A DNA stretch of 64,000 nt from Axinella damicornis (taxonomy: Eukaryota > Porifera > Demospongiae > Axinellida > Axinellidae), in NCBI GenBank assembly GCA_963931865.1, contig OZ007506.1, forward strand, positions 2,476,926 to 2,540,925, read 5' to 3'. The position numbers and the translations under genes were made by a program. Under the pieces are notes generated by a model that was not told the origin of the DNA, ran no database searches, and saw only the letters and a program-made list of their open reading frames with translations. Positions within the stretch are counted from its first letter, which is position 1. Every line of letters begins with the position of its first letter. Positions 13,101 through 25,600 of the stretch are shown here, in pieces.

Positions 13101-16100
13101 ATCCATGTGTATGTGTGTTTAGTTACAAGCAGCAGAAGTTCAACCTGTTCCGTGAGGAGAACGAGGGCTACTCCAAGTTGATGGCTGAGCTGGGGCACGA
13201 GCGGAGGCTGGATGTAGCCGTACCTGCCATGCTGGAGAACATTGAGTCTCTTATCGGTGTGTGCACTTGCAATTGTGCTGGGAAGGGTGTTTTGTGCATG
13301 ACTTGACAACGGATGTTATATACAGCATATGTACTATCAGAAATGCTGATTCCTCCAGACCCCACACATCATTAATAACCACATGTGAATATTACTCTCA
13401 GTCATGTGCCTTAATAGAGGGTGTTTGCAATATAAGGGTTGAAGCCATGCCCAAGAAATATTGTGATACAACGTGCGCTTTTGAGTAATAGTAGACATCT
13501 GTTTGGGATACTGAGCATTGACATACAATCCAAAAGGCTCCCTCCTCCTCCAACAAAGAGTAATTCATGGCCGGCATGTCTTCAAAGAGATATGGATACC
13601 ACAGATTCTTGTGGTTAGCCAGAGTCCATGAACACTCCTGACCAGCATGAGCTTGATCTTGACTTGATGGATTGTCTCCATGTAGTGTTGCTTGGTTCTT
13701 GGTCTCGTTCCCAGACCAGGTCTCTCCTCCTCACCAGCTGGCACTTGTTCATGTGGTGCACACATGCTGAGTTCCTTGCATGCAGTACTTAGTCTTTCAA
13801 GCTCACCCTAGTTAGCCTCGTTCCCAGGCCCGTGCACCGCTTTCGGTTGCTTGAAAGAACGCGAAGGGCCTGGTATGTTTCCTCACGTGGAGACGTCGAG
13901 GGTAGAAAGGTGGTAGAAAGGACTTAATTGAACGTGGGCGATCTGGGGCTCAGAACAGTAAGAAGAGCTAAGGTGCCAGGTAACTTACCACGCGTATCTG
14001 GCTAGCGGGGGGCGACTGTCATGCACACCAAGCGAAGATCGTGGTTCAGCATGTAGAGAAGGGTCCATCGCTAATGCTGAGGGTAATACACCAGCAGATG
14101 TACGTAGCTATGCCTGCTTACAACAATCGTAGTTGACAAAGCCCTAATGATTAACACTTCATTTTCTGCCCGGGGCTGCCGCATAATAATTATGTGTAGA
14201 TAGAGTTTACTTGTTGGGGCGAGCGTGAGCAAGCCCCATACTGATGTAATGTGTTGAGGCGTATGGTATGTTTGTACGTATGGCATTAAGCTTCACATAC
14301 TGCATGTGTAATTTTAATGTACATCCATGGACTTCTGATGGACATGAGCTTGTTCACGCTTGCCCCCAACATGATTCACAATCACTAGTGTTGTGCACAC
14401 ACGTTTTATCTGTGGCTGCATGTACACCTCTCTGTAGGTCGCTTCAACCTGGACCCAAATCGTGTTCTTGACGTGATTCTGGAGGCATTTGAGTGCCACC
14501 TGGATGAGCAAGAATTCTTCGTCCCCCTCCTGCGGCGCTACCCCTGTGAGGTCTCCACCTTCGTCAACATACTTGGATTTAAGTTTCAGTGCTACCAGGT
14601 GATTATGCAGTGGTCACATGTATGTAATGGTCACATGACTAGCCATTGTGTGATGATCACATGACCAGCCCATTATGTGATGGTCATATTACCAGCCATT
14701 ATGATGGTCACATGACCAGCCATTATGTGATAGTCACATGATCAGTCTTGTTCTCAGATTCCTCCCCATGGTTCGTCCACATGCTCTAACAGTAGAGAGA
14801 GTATGTGAAGACGTCTATGTCACACAATAGTAAATGCTGTGTCTGGAACCTGATTGAGTCCATACATGTACGTGTATTCAGCACACCAACCCTCTGTGCT
14901 CTAACAAGTCAAATTTGTTTCAAAAACTCAACGGTTTCCTTAGTATGACCTCATATTGAAAACAGCATGCAGGAGCACACAATGCACATTAGAAACTTGT
15001 CAGTTGAAGACTGAGCATCAACACGTTGCCTAGATTTCTCGTTTCCTACTTAACTTCTCCTTTCTCGGCCAGCTTGCTCTCTCTGTCCTGGATTCTCTGG
15101 ATCAATCTTGCCTGAAGTTCTGACTTCTGAGTGGCCGTCCCCTTTCTCGGACAGCTTGTGGCTGTGGTTCTCTCTGTTCCAGACTCTCTTGTTACCTTCT
15201 TAGCCATCCCCTTTCTTGAGCAGCTTGTAGTCTGCGCTCTCGCAGTTCAAAACTTTCGGTTGCCTTCCTCATCGCCATTCTTAAGCAGCTTGTGGTTGTA
15301 TATGCAGATGTTTATTATTCAGTAATAATATTCATTTAATTTTGTGCATGTGCCAATTTATTGACGGTCATGTGCATACGTGTTCGTACCCAGCACTATG
15401 TCTCAATGCTTTGGCACCGGGACAAAGAAGAAACTGTTTGGAGCAAATCTGCGAGCTGTTCAGGCACAGCATGGGTTGCAACTTGCCAGCTGGCATAACT
15501 ACTTTCACTGGATGTTTCATGATCTTTTGGTTTCAGTACATGTAATGCCTCAGTTTCAGTGGGTTTAGCCAGTGGGGCGTGTTTTGTTTTCATTGTCCAA
15601 GATCTAATTGCTATTGGATACAACCACCTCTCAATAAAAGAAGCCACATGCATGTAACACTGCATGCATTTTGAGGTGACATCCACTCATCCTCACAACG
15701 GTTTCTGTATTGATTTCAATCGTCAAGTTCGCCGTACTAAAACCTTGTGACGTTGATCACACCAGACCTTACTAAGCTGGACAAGATCTGGAGTAGTTGA
15801 TTGGGAGGTAATCCTTCTATCTATCCCCACACACACACACACACACTATTAGGATGTAGAACTTGCAAAGGCTCCCGCCACACCTTCCTCCCTCTATAAG
15901 CTAGCAGCTCAGCTACTTCATGCAGACTTGGTCCAACTTCAAGACATCTACCCACATGTAAGGAGAACTGCTTCCAATGCATCCTTTAGTATGTGAATGA
16001 TGCTCTGGCAGCCTCCCCTCTGACTTTGTGCTGGTGGCTCTTGATGATCCTCCTCCCCCTCCCCCTCCTCGTCCTCCTTCCCCCTCGTCCTCCTTCCCCC

Positions 16101-16514
16101 TCCTCTCCTCCTCCTCCGCTTCTCCTCCTCTTCCTCATCTTCCTTCCCCCTCCTCCTCCCTCTCCCCCTCCCCTCCTCCTCCTCCATTTCCCCTCCTCCC
16201 TCTCCCCCTCTCCCTCCCCTCCCCCTCCTCATCCTCCTCCCCCTCCCCTCCTCCTCCTCCCCCTTCCCCTCCACCTCCCCCCCTCCCCCTTCCCCCCTCC
16301 CCCCCCCTCCCCCTGGGCCCCTTCTCTCCACACTCCTCACCCTCTCCTTTTCCCCTTTCTTCACACTTTCATTTCTCATTCAAGCTAAGTGTGAGTGACA
16401 GCAAGCTGAAGGAGTTTTACGAGTCAGTGATGGAGGATGCCAAGGTCAAGGCCAAGAAGGCCAATGTCATATCCCTCACTGTGAGCTATTAGTCAGCTTG
16501 TGACTTGTTAATAA

Positions 16515-16580
<66 letters not shown>

Positions 16581-19500
16581 ATGTGGATGTGGATGTGTTG
16601 GGGTGTGGGTGGGTGGTGTGTGTGAGAGACCAACTCTTCGGAGCTCTTGACATGTTCGACTTGTGCTGAGATTTGTAAGCTGTCAATGATTATAAACCCG
16701 GACCAACTGCTGTACTCATACAGAGTACGTCTCTGGTGGTGACCGCACTATAACCCAAGTCCATATGAGGCAGCTGTAACATAGTGAGCTGTAACATACA
16801 TACTGTATGTGTGCATGTTACTGCCGTATTTGCATACTGCAAGCGATCAAATACTGGCGGTGGTAATGGCTTGGAAATCATGTGCAGCTGTAACATGTTT
16901 ATGTATGTGTGTAGTTAGCTGTATATATGTTGCCACTGCTGTTTGTGCTCAGGAGAAAACGGAGGAGGAGAAGGATCGGGAGGCAGAAGCGCAGCAGGAA
17001 ATGAAGGTTTGGTTTACATGTAGATGTGTGTTTCATTAGCTGGATTGCCCCTATCAGTAGTTATGAGCCACAGTGTGTATCTGTAAGCTACGCTTGTGTG
17101 TCACACATCTGTAAGCCACTTTGTCGCATGTGGTAAAGTGCGGAGGTGTATAGATCCGAAGTTAAGTATGCTATGTATGTATGTCACTGTCAGGTAGCTA
17201 CATGTACTTGAATGGGAATGTCTTGTGCATGCTATTTAAATTGCAGTCTGTTTTCACATAACTATTTCCTACTGTACGTGCACACACTCACTCGCAACAC
17301 ACTTCAGGAGTATCGTCAACGTATTCTCTCCCAGGACTCCAACCAAAAGCTGGGACTATGTCACGCCCTCTTGGAGATGGGGGACTGGCCGGTGGCCTCC
17401 CGGGTCATGGCCCTGCTCCCCCCTTTCCTTCCCATCTGGGCCTCCTACATCGCCACAGCTCTGTGTCAGATGGTTCACCTCTCCATAGAGCCTCTGTACA
17501 GGAGGTCTGTTTGAGAGCACTATTATGTAATGGGTCTAGCACTGGTGTGCATGTAGTAATGGCTCTAGCATTAATAGCACGCTCACTATCTTGCGGTGGT
17601 TTCCAGGTATATGCCATTCATCCAGACGTCCACCTGACATTGAGGTGCATCATGGCATGCTGGCGAGTTTTACGAGGCCTTAGTCTGCGTTAGTACTAGG
17701 TGGATACGAGGCTAGAGTATGGCGAGCAGTCAGTTTCAAAAATACGTGTGTGAATAACGTTATGTTCTTACGTTGTGAATAATTAGCATTACATTGAAAA
17801 AATATAAGCTTTCAAATAAGCTACATTCTAAATACATTTGCATTATAAATAAGTGTACGTTATAAATAAGCATATAATTATCGAGGGGCAACCGCACTCC
17901 TGGTAGCCGTGGTTAAACGGTAGCACAGGCTAAGCGTGGCAGTTCGTTCCAATTATCACATGAGTACCATGATAGCTATATATATATATGGAAGATCAGA
18001 AATGACTTAGAGATACCGAATAGTAGCCGCGTTTCAACCCCTCGCCGTAGCGCGAACGGTATTGCAATTCGTTCCAATTAACGCACATGCCACGTGGCAA
18101 CCACGCTCAGTCGATCGCGAGCAATGACGACCAAAAGGAAGAACCGACATTATTACAGCACTCACAACTTAGCCAACACGGTGAGTTTCGGCATGTAAGC
18201 GTCAGTGAACGACAGTGATCACGGCCGTGTGGCCAGAATCTTTGTGGGGGCTTCGTACGACTGTACTGGCTACCAACGTCGAAGAGAGCGATCGAGCAAT
18301 GATGGCCGACGGCACGACAAAAGCGCTTGTATCTCCGCCACCAAGGTGAGTTTCAGCACAATTATTTTGTGGTTGTGTCACTGCATCATAGCGATCACGA
18401 CGGTGTAGTCAGAATCTTTGTAGGCCATTCCGAAGTAGTCAAACGTTTATTATTTACATTCATTAATTAATTAATTATTTATTTACGCGGCACAATTTTT
18501 CCTATACCAGGAGTGTAATATAAATACATGTACGTAGGGACTGAATTTCATTAACATTTAACACGTGTCAATGCGCCTGCAACAATACTATATTGCTCCT
18601 CTTGGATTGTGGTTGCAGCTGTTGCCCTCGGGCAGCCAAGGGGGTCTCCCTCACCTCCCTCCTTCCTGACGCCCAGGAGAACCTCCATCAGTGTTCCACG
18701 TTTGCGCAGCTCTCTCCCAACCATGTGGTGGAGATGCTCCTCCAGCTGGGTCCCCAAGTGCACTCAGATCCCCTTCTCCTTGCCAAGGTGCTACGGATGG
18801 GCCGGGTCTTCCTCAAAGAGAAGGGAGGAAGCTCGCTGGACGGAGGGATGTCCACTGAGGAAAGGGTAGGAGGCATAGGATGTGAGTGTGAGCTGTTGTA
18901 GATGAACTTGAGCTTGATAGAAGAGAATTGTTGCTAGCTGTACATGTACATGTACATGTAGTTTAGTATACTTGGATGGAGGCGAGTGCTGTGTAACTCC
19001 CCTTGTAGCTTGATGATGCCTTATATATTTGCTTCTGATTTGTCAAGTCATCATAATGGTATACCCTTGTATAGGTTACTTTAATCCATTCCTCATCTAG
19101 ATCTCCCCCTCCCCTTCCCTGTCTCCCTCTTCCTCCATCATCCTCCCCTGCTCCCTCTCCCTCCCCTTCTCCCTCTCCCTCCCCTTCTCCCTCTCCTTCC
19201 CCATCTCCCTCTTCTTCCACCATCCATTCTCCCGACTATCCTCTCCCACTGTCCTGCCTCCTAGAACACACTGTATCGTGGTTTCATCTCGGTCCTGGAC
19301 GAGGTGATTCTCCCATCCCTCTCCCTGCTGCAGTGTAACTGTGGCATGGCAGAGGAGGTGTGGTCCATGGTCAAATATCTACCCTATGAAACCAGGTGTG
19401 TGTGAGTGTGTACACATGTGTGGGTGTGTGAGTGTGTGCACGTGTGTGGGTGTGCGTTGTGCAAGTGTGTTGCTATGAATCATGCATGTGTGTATGTGTT

Positions 19501-19643
19501 ACTGTCCACCCCCCTACCCCCAGGTACCAGTTGTATGGTCACTGGAAGAACGACACGTATGAGAAGCACCCCGAGCTGATTGAAGCTCGCACACAGACCA
19601 TCAGCCGAGGCAGATACATAATGAAGTGAGCAAGCCGTGTGTG

Positions 19644-19674
<31 letters not shown>

Positions 19675-22600
19675 TTGTTTGTTTGTTTGTTTGTTTGGCC
19701 TGTATGTTGTCAGCACTGTCATTGCTCACATCATAAAGTATACCATGCTCTTCCCTCCTTTCGGGTCCCCGAGAATATATCAATCTTTGAGCCAGGAGTG
19801 CAGAACAGTAAGGAGAAGTCAAGTAACCAACCACCCTATTGTAGCTAGCCAGGGCAACTAGCCAAGCACTCCCCAACACCACACACATGATGAAGTGCAC
19901 CAGGTACCCAGAAACCTGAAAACAAGGCTACCTTTTTCTGTATTCCTCCTGCAGGCGTCTTACGAAGGACAATGTGAAACCATCTGGACGACTCATTGGA
20001 AAGCTTAGCCACAGTAATCCCGGGATCATTTTTGACTATGTGAGTATATGTACAGCATATCTATCAGTGGTGGGCAATTGCTATCCTGGATTTATGATGC
20101 TTGCTTGAACTCTAGTTTCCGTATTTGGACAGCATTTGCATGTGTACATGCATGCATGTGTGTTAGTGCTTTGTACTCATCAGCCCAAGACTATCACTAC
20201 CTAGTTACGCAGCTCCCTTTGCAAATGCAACACTTACCAGTGTTTCTTTTAGAAAATCGTTCGAGGGGGGGCGGAATCGTAGCGCGGAGAGGTAAGGGGG
20301 GGGAGGCATGAATGAATAGCTTTGCATACATAATACTTCTTGGGTATCATTCAAGGGGGGGCAGTAAAGATTCAAGGGGGGGCGAATGCCCCCCTCCCCC
20401 CTAAAAGAAACCCTGCTTGCATTTGACCTCTTTACCTCCAATCTGGCAGGTTCTGTCTCAAATTCAGAGGTACGACAATTTCATAATCCCTGTTGTGGAT
20501 TCGCTGAAGTACCTCACCCCTCTTGCCTATGACGTCCTGGCCTGTATCCTCTGATCGGTTACGCAAGCTCACTCTGTACATATATGGACATGAGTACATG
20601 CAGTACATATCGCATGGCGAGAGTGAGCTGCATAAGCATTAGCAAACCCAACATTGTGGGTTCTCCGTAACAGAAATTACCCCCTGTGTGGCCAAGTGGT
20701 TAAAGCTCTGGACTGTTGTGTGAGAGACCACAGGTTAGAGTCCCACCAGTTGCACCTAGGAAGGGGTTTTCTCCAGGTTTTCTGGTTTCCCTTCCCAGGA
20801 GAGGCTTCAAATAAGCTTCCTGCCCATCTGGGGAAATTTCGTAAAGAAAAAAATTGACTCTCTCCTTCCCAGTACTCTGATCTGGCCCTTTCTTCAGTTG
20901 TCTCTATTTACTCCCCTCATCAATTTTTATTCTTGCCGCAGAAATCGGTTGCTTGTTGTCAAGTTTGTCATATGCATGTACAGTACTACAGCTACAACAT
21001 TACGTTATGAACTAAGCAATCTCCTGTAGAATACCATTAGTGTGGATCTCACTCACACTCACCCCAGTAGTATTTGGAGCCAGCTGTGTTTGTTATGTGA
21101 TCTCCCTTGACGACCAATTAGACTGTATCATTGAAGCCCTCGGCAACCCTCAGAAGGAGAGACTGAAGCACGAGGACACGAACATCTCTCACTGGCTACA
21201 AGGTAGTGGTCATGAGACGGGTGTCACCACTCACAGGGAATAATTACACTTTCCCGTTTGTGGGATTTAGAATGGGAACATGTGTTTACCCATCCAAGAT
21301 TCCCCGTACATGTGAAAGTGGAGCAACGTCCCCTTTACGTTAGGTTACCTTTAAACGTCGGGGGCCCCCGACGTTTAAAGGTAACCTAACGTAAAGGGGT
21401 ATCTGCCACCTTAATAATGTGTATTTCTCCTTTCTCGCTTTAAATTCCCATCCTGTAATTTGCAGTCCAGTAATGGGTTTCAGTCATTTCCCAACACTAA
21501 ATTCCCGTATTTGAGTTATGGGAATTTTTCCAAACCCACTTATACCACAGTGTGAATTAGATAGCAGTTTGAAGTGCATTACGGGGTTTAGTACACTCGG
21601 ACAAAACAGTTAACGGTCTCAGGTGGATATAATGCACTCTCCTTCAGCTTGTGCATTATCTCGCTATTGACCATTAGTCCTTGTGCACTAAACCCTGTAA
21701 TGCACTGCAAACTCTGGGTATGGAACTATCAGAGAATGCTGTAGGGTTCTCTATTTAGGGATGGCCAAGGAAATTTTGATTGGACCATACTGATGCACTA
21801 GCAGGATAACGGCCAAAGAAGCTACAAATCCCCAAACCAAGCATGCAGACAGAACGTTACTGCCTAGCAGTACACAAACACACTCGCAAACATACTTTAG
21901 AGTACGCGGGAGTCGATGAACAAGTCGCGGTGAAAAGTCCAATTTCGTCATCTTCTTTCTTCTTTCTTTCTCATACAAGACTGCGCCAGGATAACATACC
22001 AAGTAAAGCACTTCTGGAGCTAATTTACGCACACAACAACTACGCTTTTGCCGTAGTACTCGCCATGACCTCTTGTCTGCAAGCTGTCTGATCTGATGAA
22101 GAGTCAAAGCCTGCTTAGCTAGTGCCAAGTAGAAGGTCCACATCCATCAAGAGAGACTGTCGCAGCTTTGCTTTGTTGACTGGTGATAGCCTGTAGTCTG
22201 TTGACTGGTGATAGCCTTGTAGTCCCATCCCATCCCTAAATTCTACGTTTTTCAATGGGATGGGACTGAGCCTGGTTAATGGCATTTCTCCTTGTTTCTT
22301 AATTTTTCAGGAGGTGGAATAATTCCGAATGTGATAGGCCATCACTAAATCCCTTTTAATTTTTCGTAGAATATTATCTCTAGTTACATACAGACACTCT
22401 ACCTTTGTGTAGTCGTGTCCTGAGTTCAACCTTCGTCTCCTTTCATTGAGGGCATCAAGACAATGCTGCTTTATAGCTCTGGGGCCATCACACCACTAAT
22501 CGTAGCTGGCTTGTAGTGACAGTAGTCGTGTCCTGAGTTCAACCTTCGTCTCCTTTCATTGAGGGCATCAAGACAATGCTGCTTTATAGCTCTGGGGCCA

Positions 22601-25600
22601 TCACACCACTAATCGTAGCTGACTTGTAGTGACAGTAGTCGTGTCCTGAGTTCAACCTTCGTCTCCTTTCGTTGAGGGCATCAAGACAATGCTGCTTTAT
22701 AGCTCTGGGGCCATCACACCACTAATCATAGCTGGCTTGTAGTGACAGTAGTCGTGTCCTGAGTTCAACCTTCGTCTCCTTTCATTGAGGGCATCAAGAC
22801 AATGCTGCTTTATAGCTCTGGGGCCATCACACCACTAATCGTAGCTGACTTGTAGTGACAGTAGTCGTGTCCTGAGTTCAACCTTCGTCTCCTTTCATTG
22901 AGGGCATCAAGACAATGCTGCTTTATAGCTCTGGGGCCATCACACCACTAATCGTAGCTGGCTTGTAGTGACAGTAGTCGTGTCCTGAGTTCAACCTTCG
23001 TCTCCTTTCATTGAGGGCATCAAGACAATGCTGCTTTATAGCTCTGGGGCCATCACACCACTAATCGTAGCTGGCTTGTAGTGACAGTCGGTTAATGCCT
23101 CCACCAGCTTGTCCAAGCACACCATGTTTTCCTTGTTGCCCCGGACAACTGGTGCAGCATTGCCCGGCCACTCTTTCTTTACCACCGCCAGCACACGGTT
23201 TCTCCTTTATGCATGAGAGCAAAGATGTCACACTGCCATATAGTTCTTGCTGTTCAGACCATAGGCCATTTAATAAACATGCCAGAACGTATAATTATCA
23301 TATAAGTAGTCACACCACAAGGAGGTGTATAGATACATATGTACAAAACGAGACTACAATATATACCTGATTAGGTATGTTTGTTTCTCCTCGGGAGAGC
23401 GCGAGGCAGACTCTTGCAAAGTGAGCTTCCTGTCTTGCAGTGCAAGCTGCTGTACTGGAGCTACTGCAGCTGCCTGAGCTGGTACCGACCGGTACTGGTG
23501 TTGCATTTGAGCTTGTGGCCGGAGGAGGAGGAAGCAGCTGCATGCCTCACAACCTTCTTCAACTTCATTTGGTCTTTGATGGTTTTCAAACCACATTTTA
23601 CCATCTGCTGCATGGTGCCCTCCTGAGCCAGCATTATCATGGTTTCTCCGTCAACTTCTTCTCCTGCAGATAAAAAAAGCACAGATAGATTACTATAATT
23701 GCCGTGCATGTGCAGAAGGCGGCTCTAGATCTATGTGGGGTGGAAACTCAATGAATGTACGTGGAGGGCAAAAAGGACTTCTGCATGCAGCTAGCTATGT
23801 AGCTAGCTATTGTGTTATCAATTTTTAGGTTGCTTACCTTCAAAAATGCGGGCTACAATCGGGCCAAATTCCTCCATGACGACGTCGTGGACTTCATCCA
23901 CGGTCCACTGGGACAAATTGGCAGTCATAGTATTTCTCGATCGAACGCCACCGCTAGCTTCCAAGTTCACGCGCAGCTGGAACTGCAGGCGCGCTTGCAA
24001 CAGCGCATGCACACTTTTATGGCTTCCCTGGCAAGCACTAGCACGCTCCCCCAGACGGTGCGCATACTCGCACGTGCACCGGCGCCATCACTGACGGACC
24101 AGATGCTGATGTAGACGCGACGATGGCAGTGCTAGCGAGAAAGGACCAGAGACTTAGTGTGTGGGAGCATTCTGATGTCCCCTACTGCAGCTGTCCCGCT
24201 CTCTCCCACAAGCATACGCACTGTCCATGTGAAAGATGTCTCGGTAAGGCTGCGTCTCGATCAGCGGAATTCAGGCATTGAAAAAACTTCCAGTTCAACA
24301 CATTTACAAAGCACTGTAAGCAATACTGAGCAGTCTGATTGTGACAGCAGCTCTGCCCAAGAATTCGAAGACGCAGATGCAGTAAACAACGACTCATGGT
24401 CGAGCAATGAGCCTGAAGCATCAAGCCGGCTGCTGAACAGCCAGTCAGAGCCTATACTAGCTACCAGGCCGCAGCCTGCAACCATGATGACAGATGTAAT
24501 GTGGGCTGTTGTTGGAGCACTGCAACTGAGGGACGACTTGGATGCATCGCAGCAGGATTTTCTGCGCATCCTGAAGTTTGGAGAGCAGCTTCACAACCGG
24601 GGTCGTGGTGTATTGCAGTCTGATTCCCATTGGCCGCATACTTGGCAAGCAGCACAAGCACTCCTACAGAAGTAGTTTCACAGTTTCGAAGCCTGCTGAT
24701 GCCAACTCACAGCTACAGTGGCATGTCTTATAGAACTGGTGAACATGTTATTTGTGATGCTGGCGCAGACGAGCTCCCATTGGTTGGTTGCATCACCAGC
24801 ATATTTGCTGATGCCATTCAGAACGTACGAGACCTTTCTAATGGTTGTAATCAATCCGTACAAGCTCAGTGATCAAGTATTCTTACAGTGGGAATCAGCT
24901 TGTACTACCGTCGGCACAGCAGATGATCATTCCTGCTGCAAAACTGCTACGCATTCTCATCTGCATCATCATTCTATGTCTGAATACCCAAAGCTCCTCA
25001 ATATTTGCAGTTGTGGACCACCTCCGTCCACAGGTACCAATATCTGCTGCCGAGTACTTGTCCCATTCTACCCCGAAAACAAGGAAATGGTCCTTGTCAG
25101 TTGGGACCCTGGCCAGACATGGCTAGGACATGTCCAGCAAGTTGATACGAGCAGGAAGACCTGCCAGATTTTTTTTTATGTAGAGTGTTCGAATCTGGGT
25201 TTGGAGCCCATTGTGAATCCCATTCTGGAAACACAAAGTTCCCATGACGTGGGTATCACAATTTACATGATGGGTTTGGAATTCCATAATGGGTTTGTGA
25301 ACTTCCCAATTTCCATGAACTGGTATCACAGTTTCCATGCTGGGTTTGGAACCATAAAATTCCCATTCAGGAAACACCAACTTCCCATGACTGGGTATCA
25401 CAATTTACATGATGGGTTTCGAATTCCATAATGGGTTTGTGGAATCCCATTGAGGGAGTACCAGATTCCCATGAACAGGTATCACAGTTTCCATGCTGGG
25501 TTTCAGAGTACAGAATTTCACATTGTGGGGCTGTGGAATCCCACCTTTAAACTACTCACTTCCCATCATGGGTCTTACACGTCACATAATAAAATTTCCG

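Noticed and set aside
15948..16388. Long open frames on both strands (Glu/Arg-rich and Pro/Leu-rich)
   Set aside because: They come from a nearly pure CCT/AGG tract inside THOC2 intron 9 and have no splice or family support.
20683..20770. tRNA-Ser/Leu gene
   Set aside because: No complete acceptor stem, and it is followed by a SINE-type body; called a SINE.
22411..23088. CRISPR-like array
   Set aside because: Units are contiguous 113-bp copies with no unique spacers, in a eukaryotic intron.
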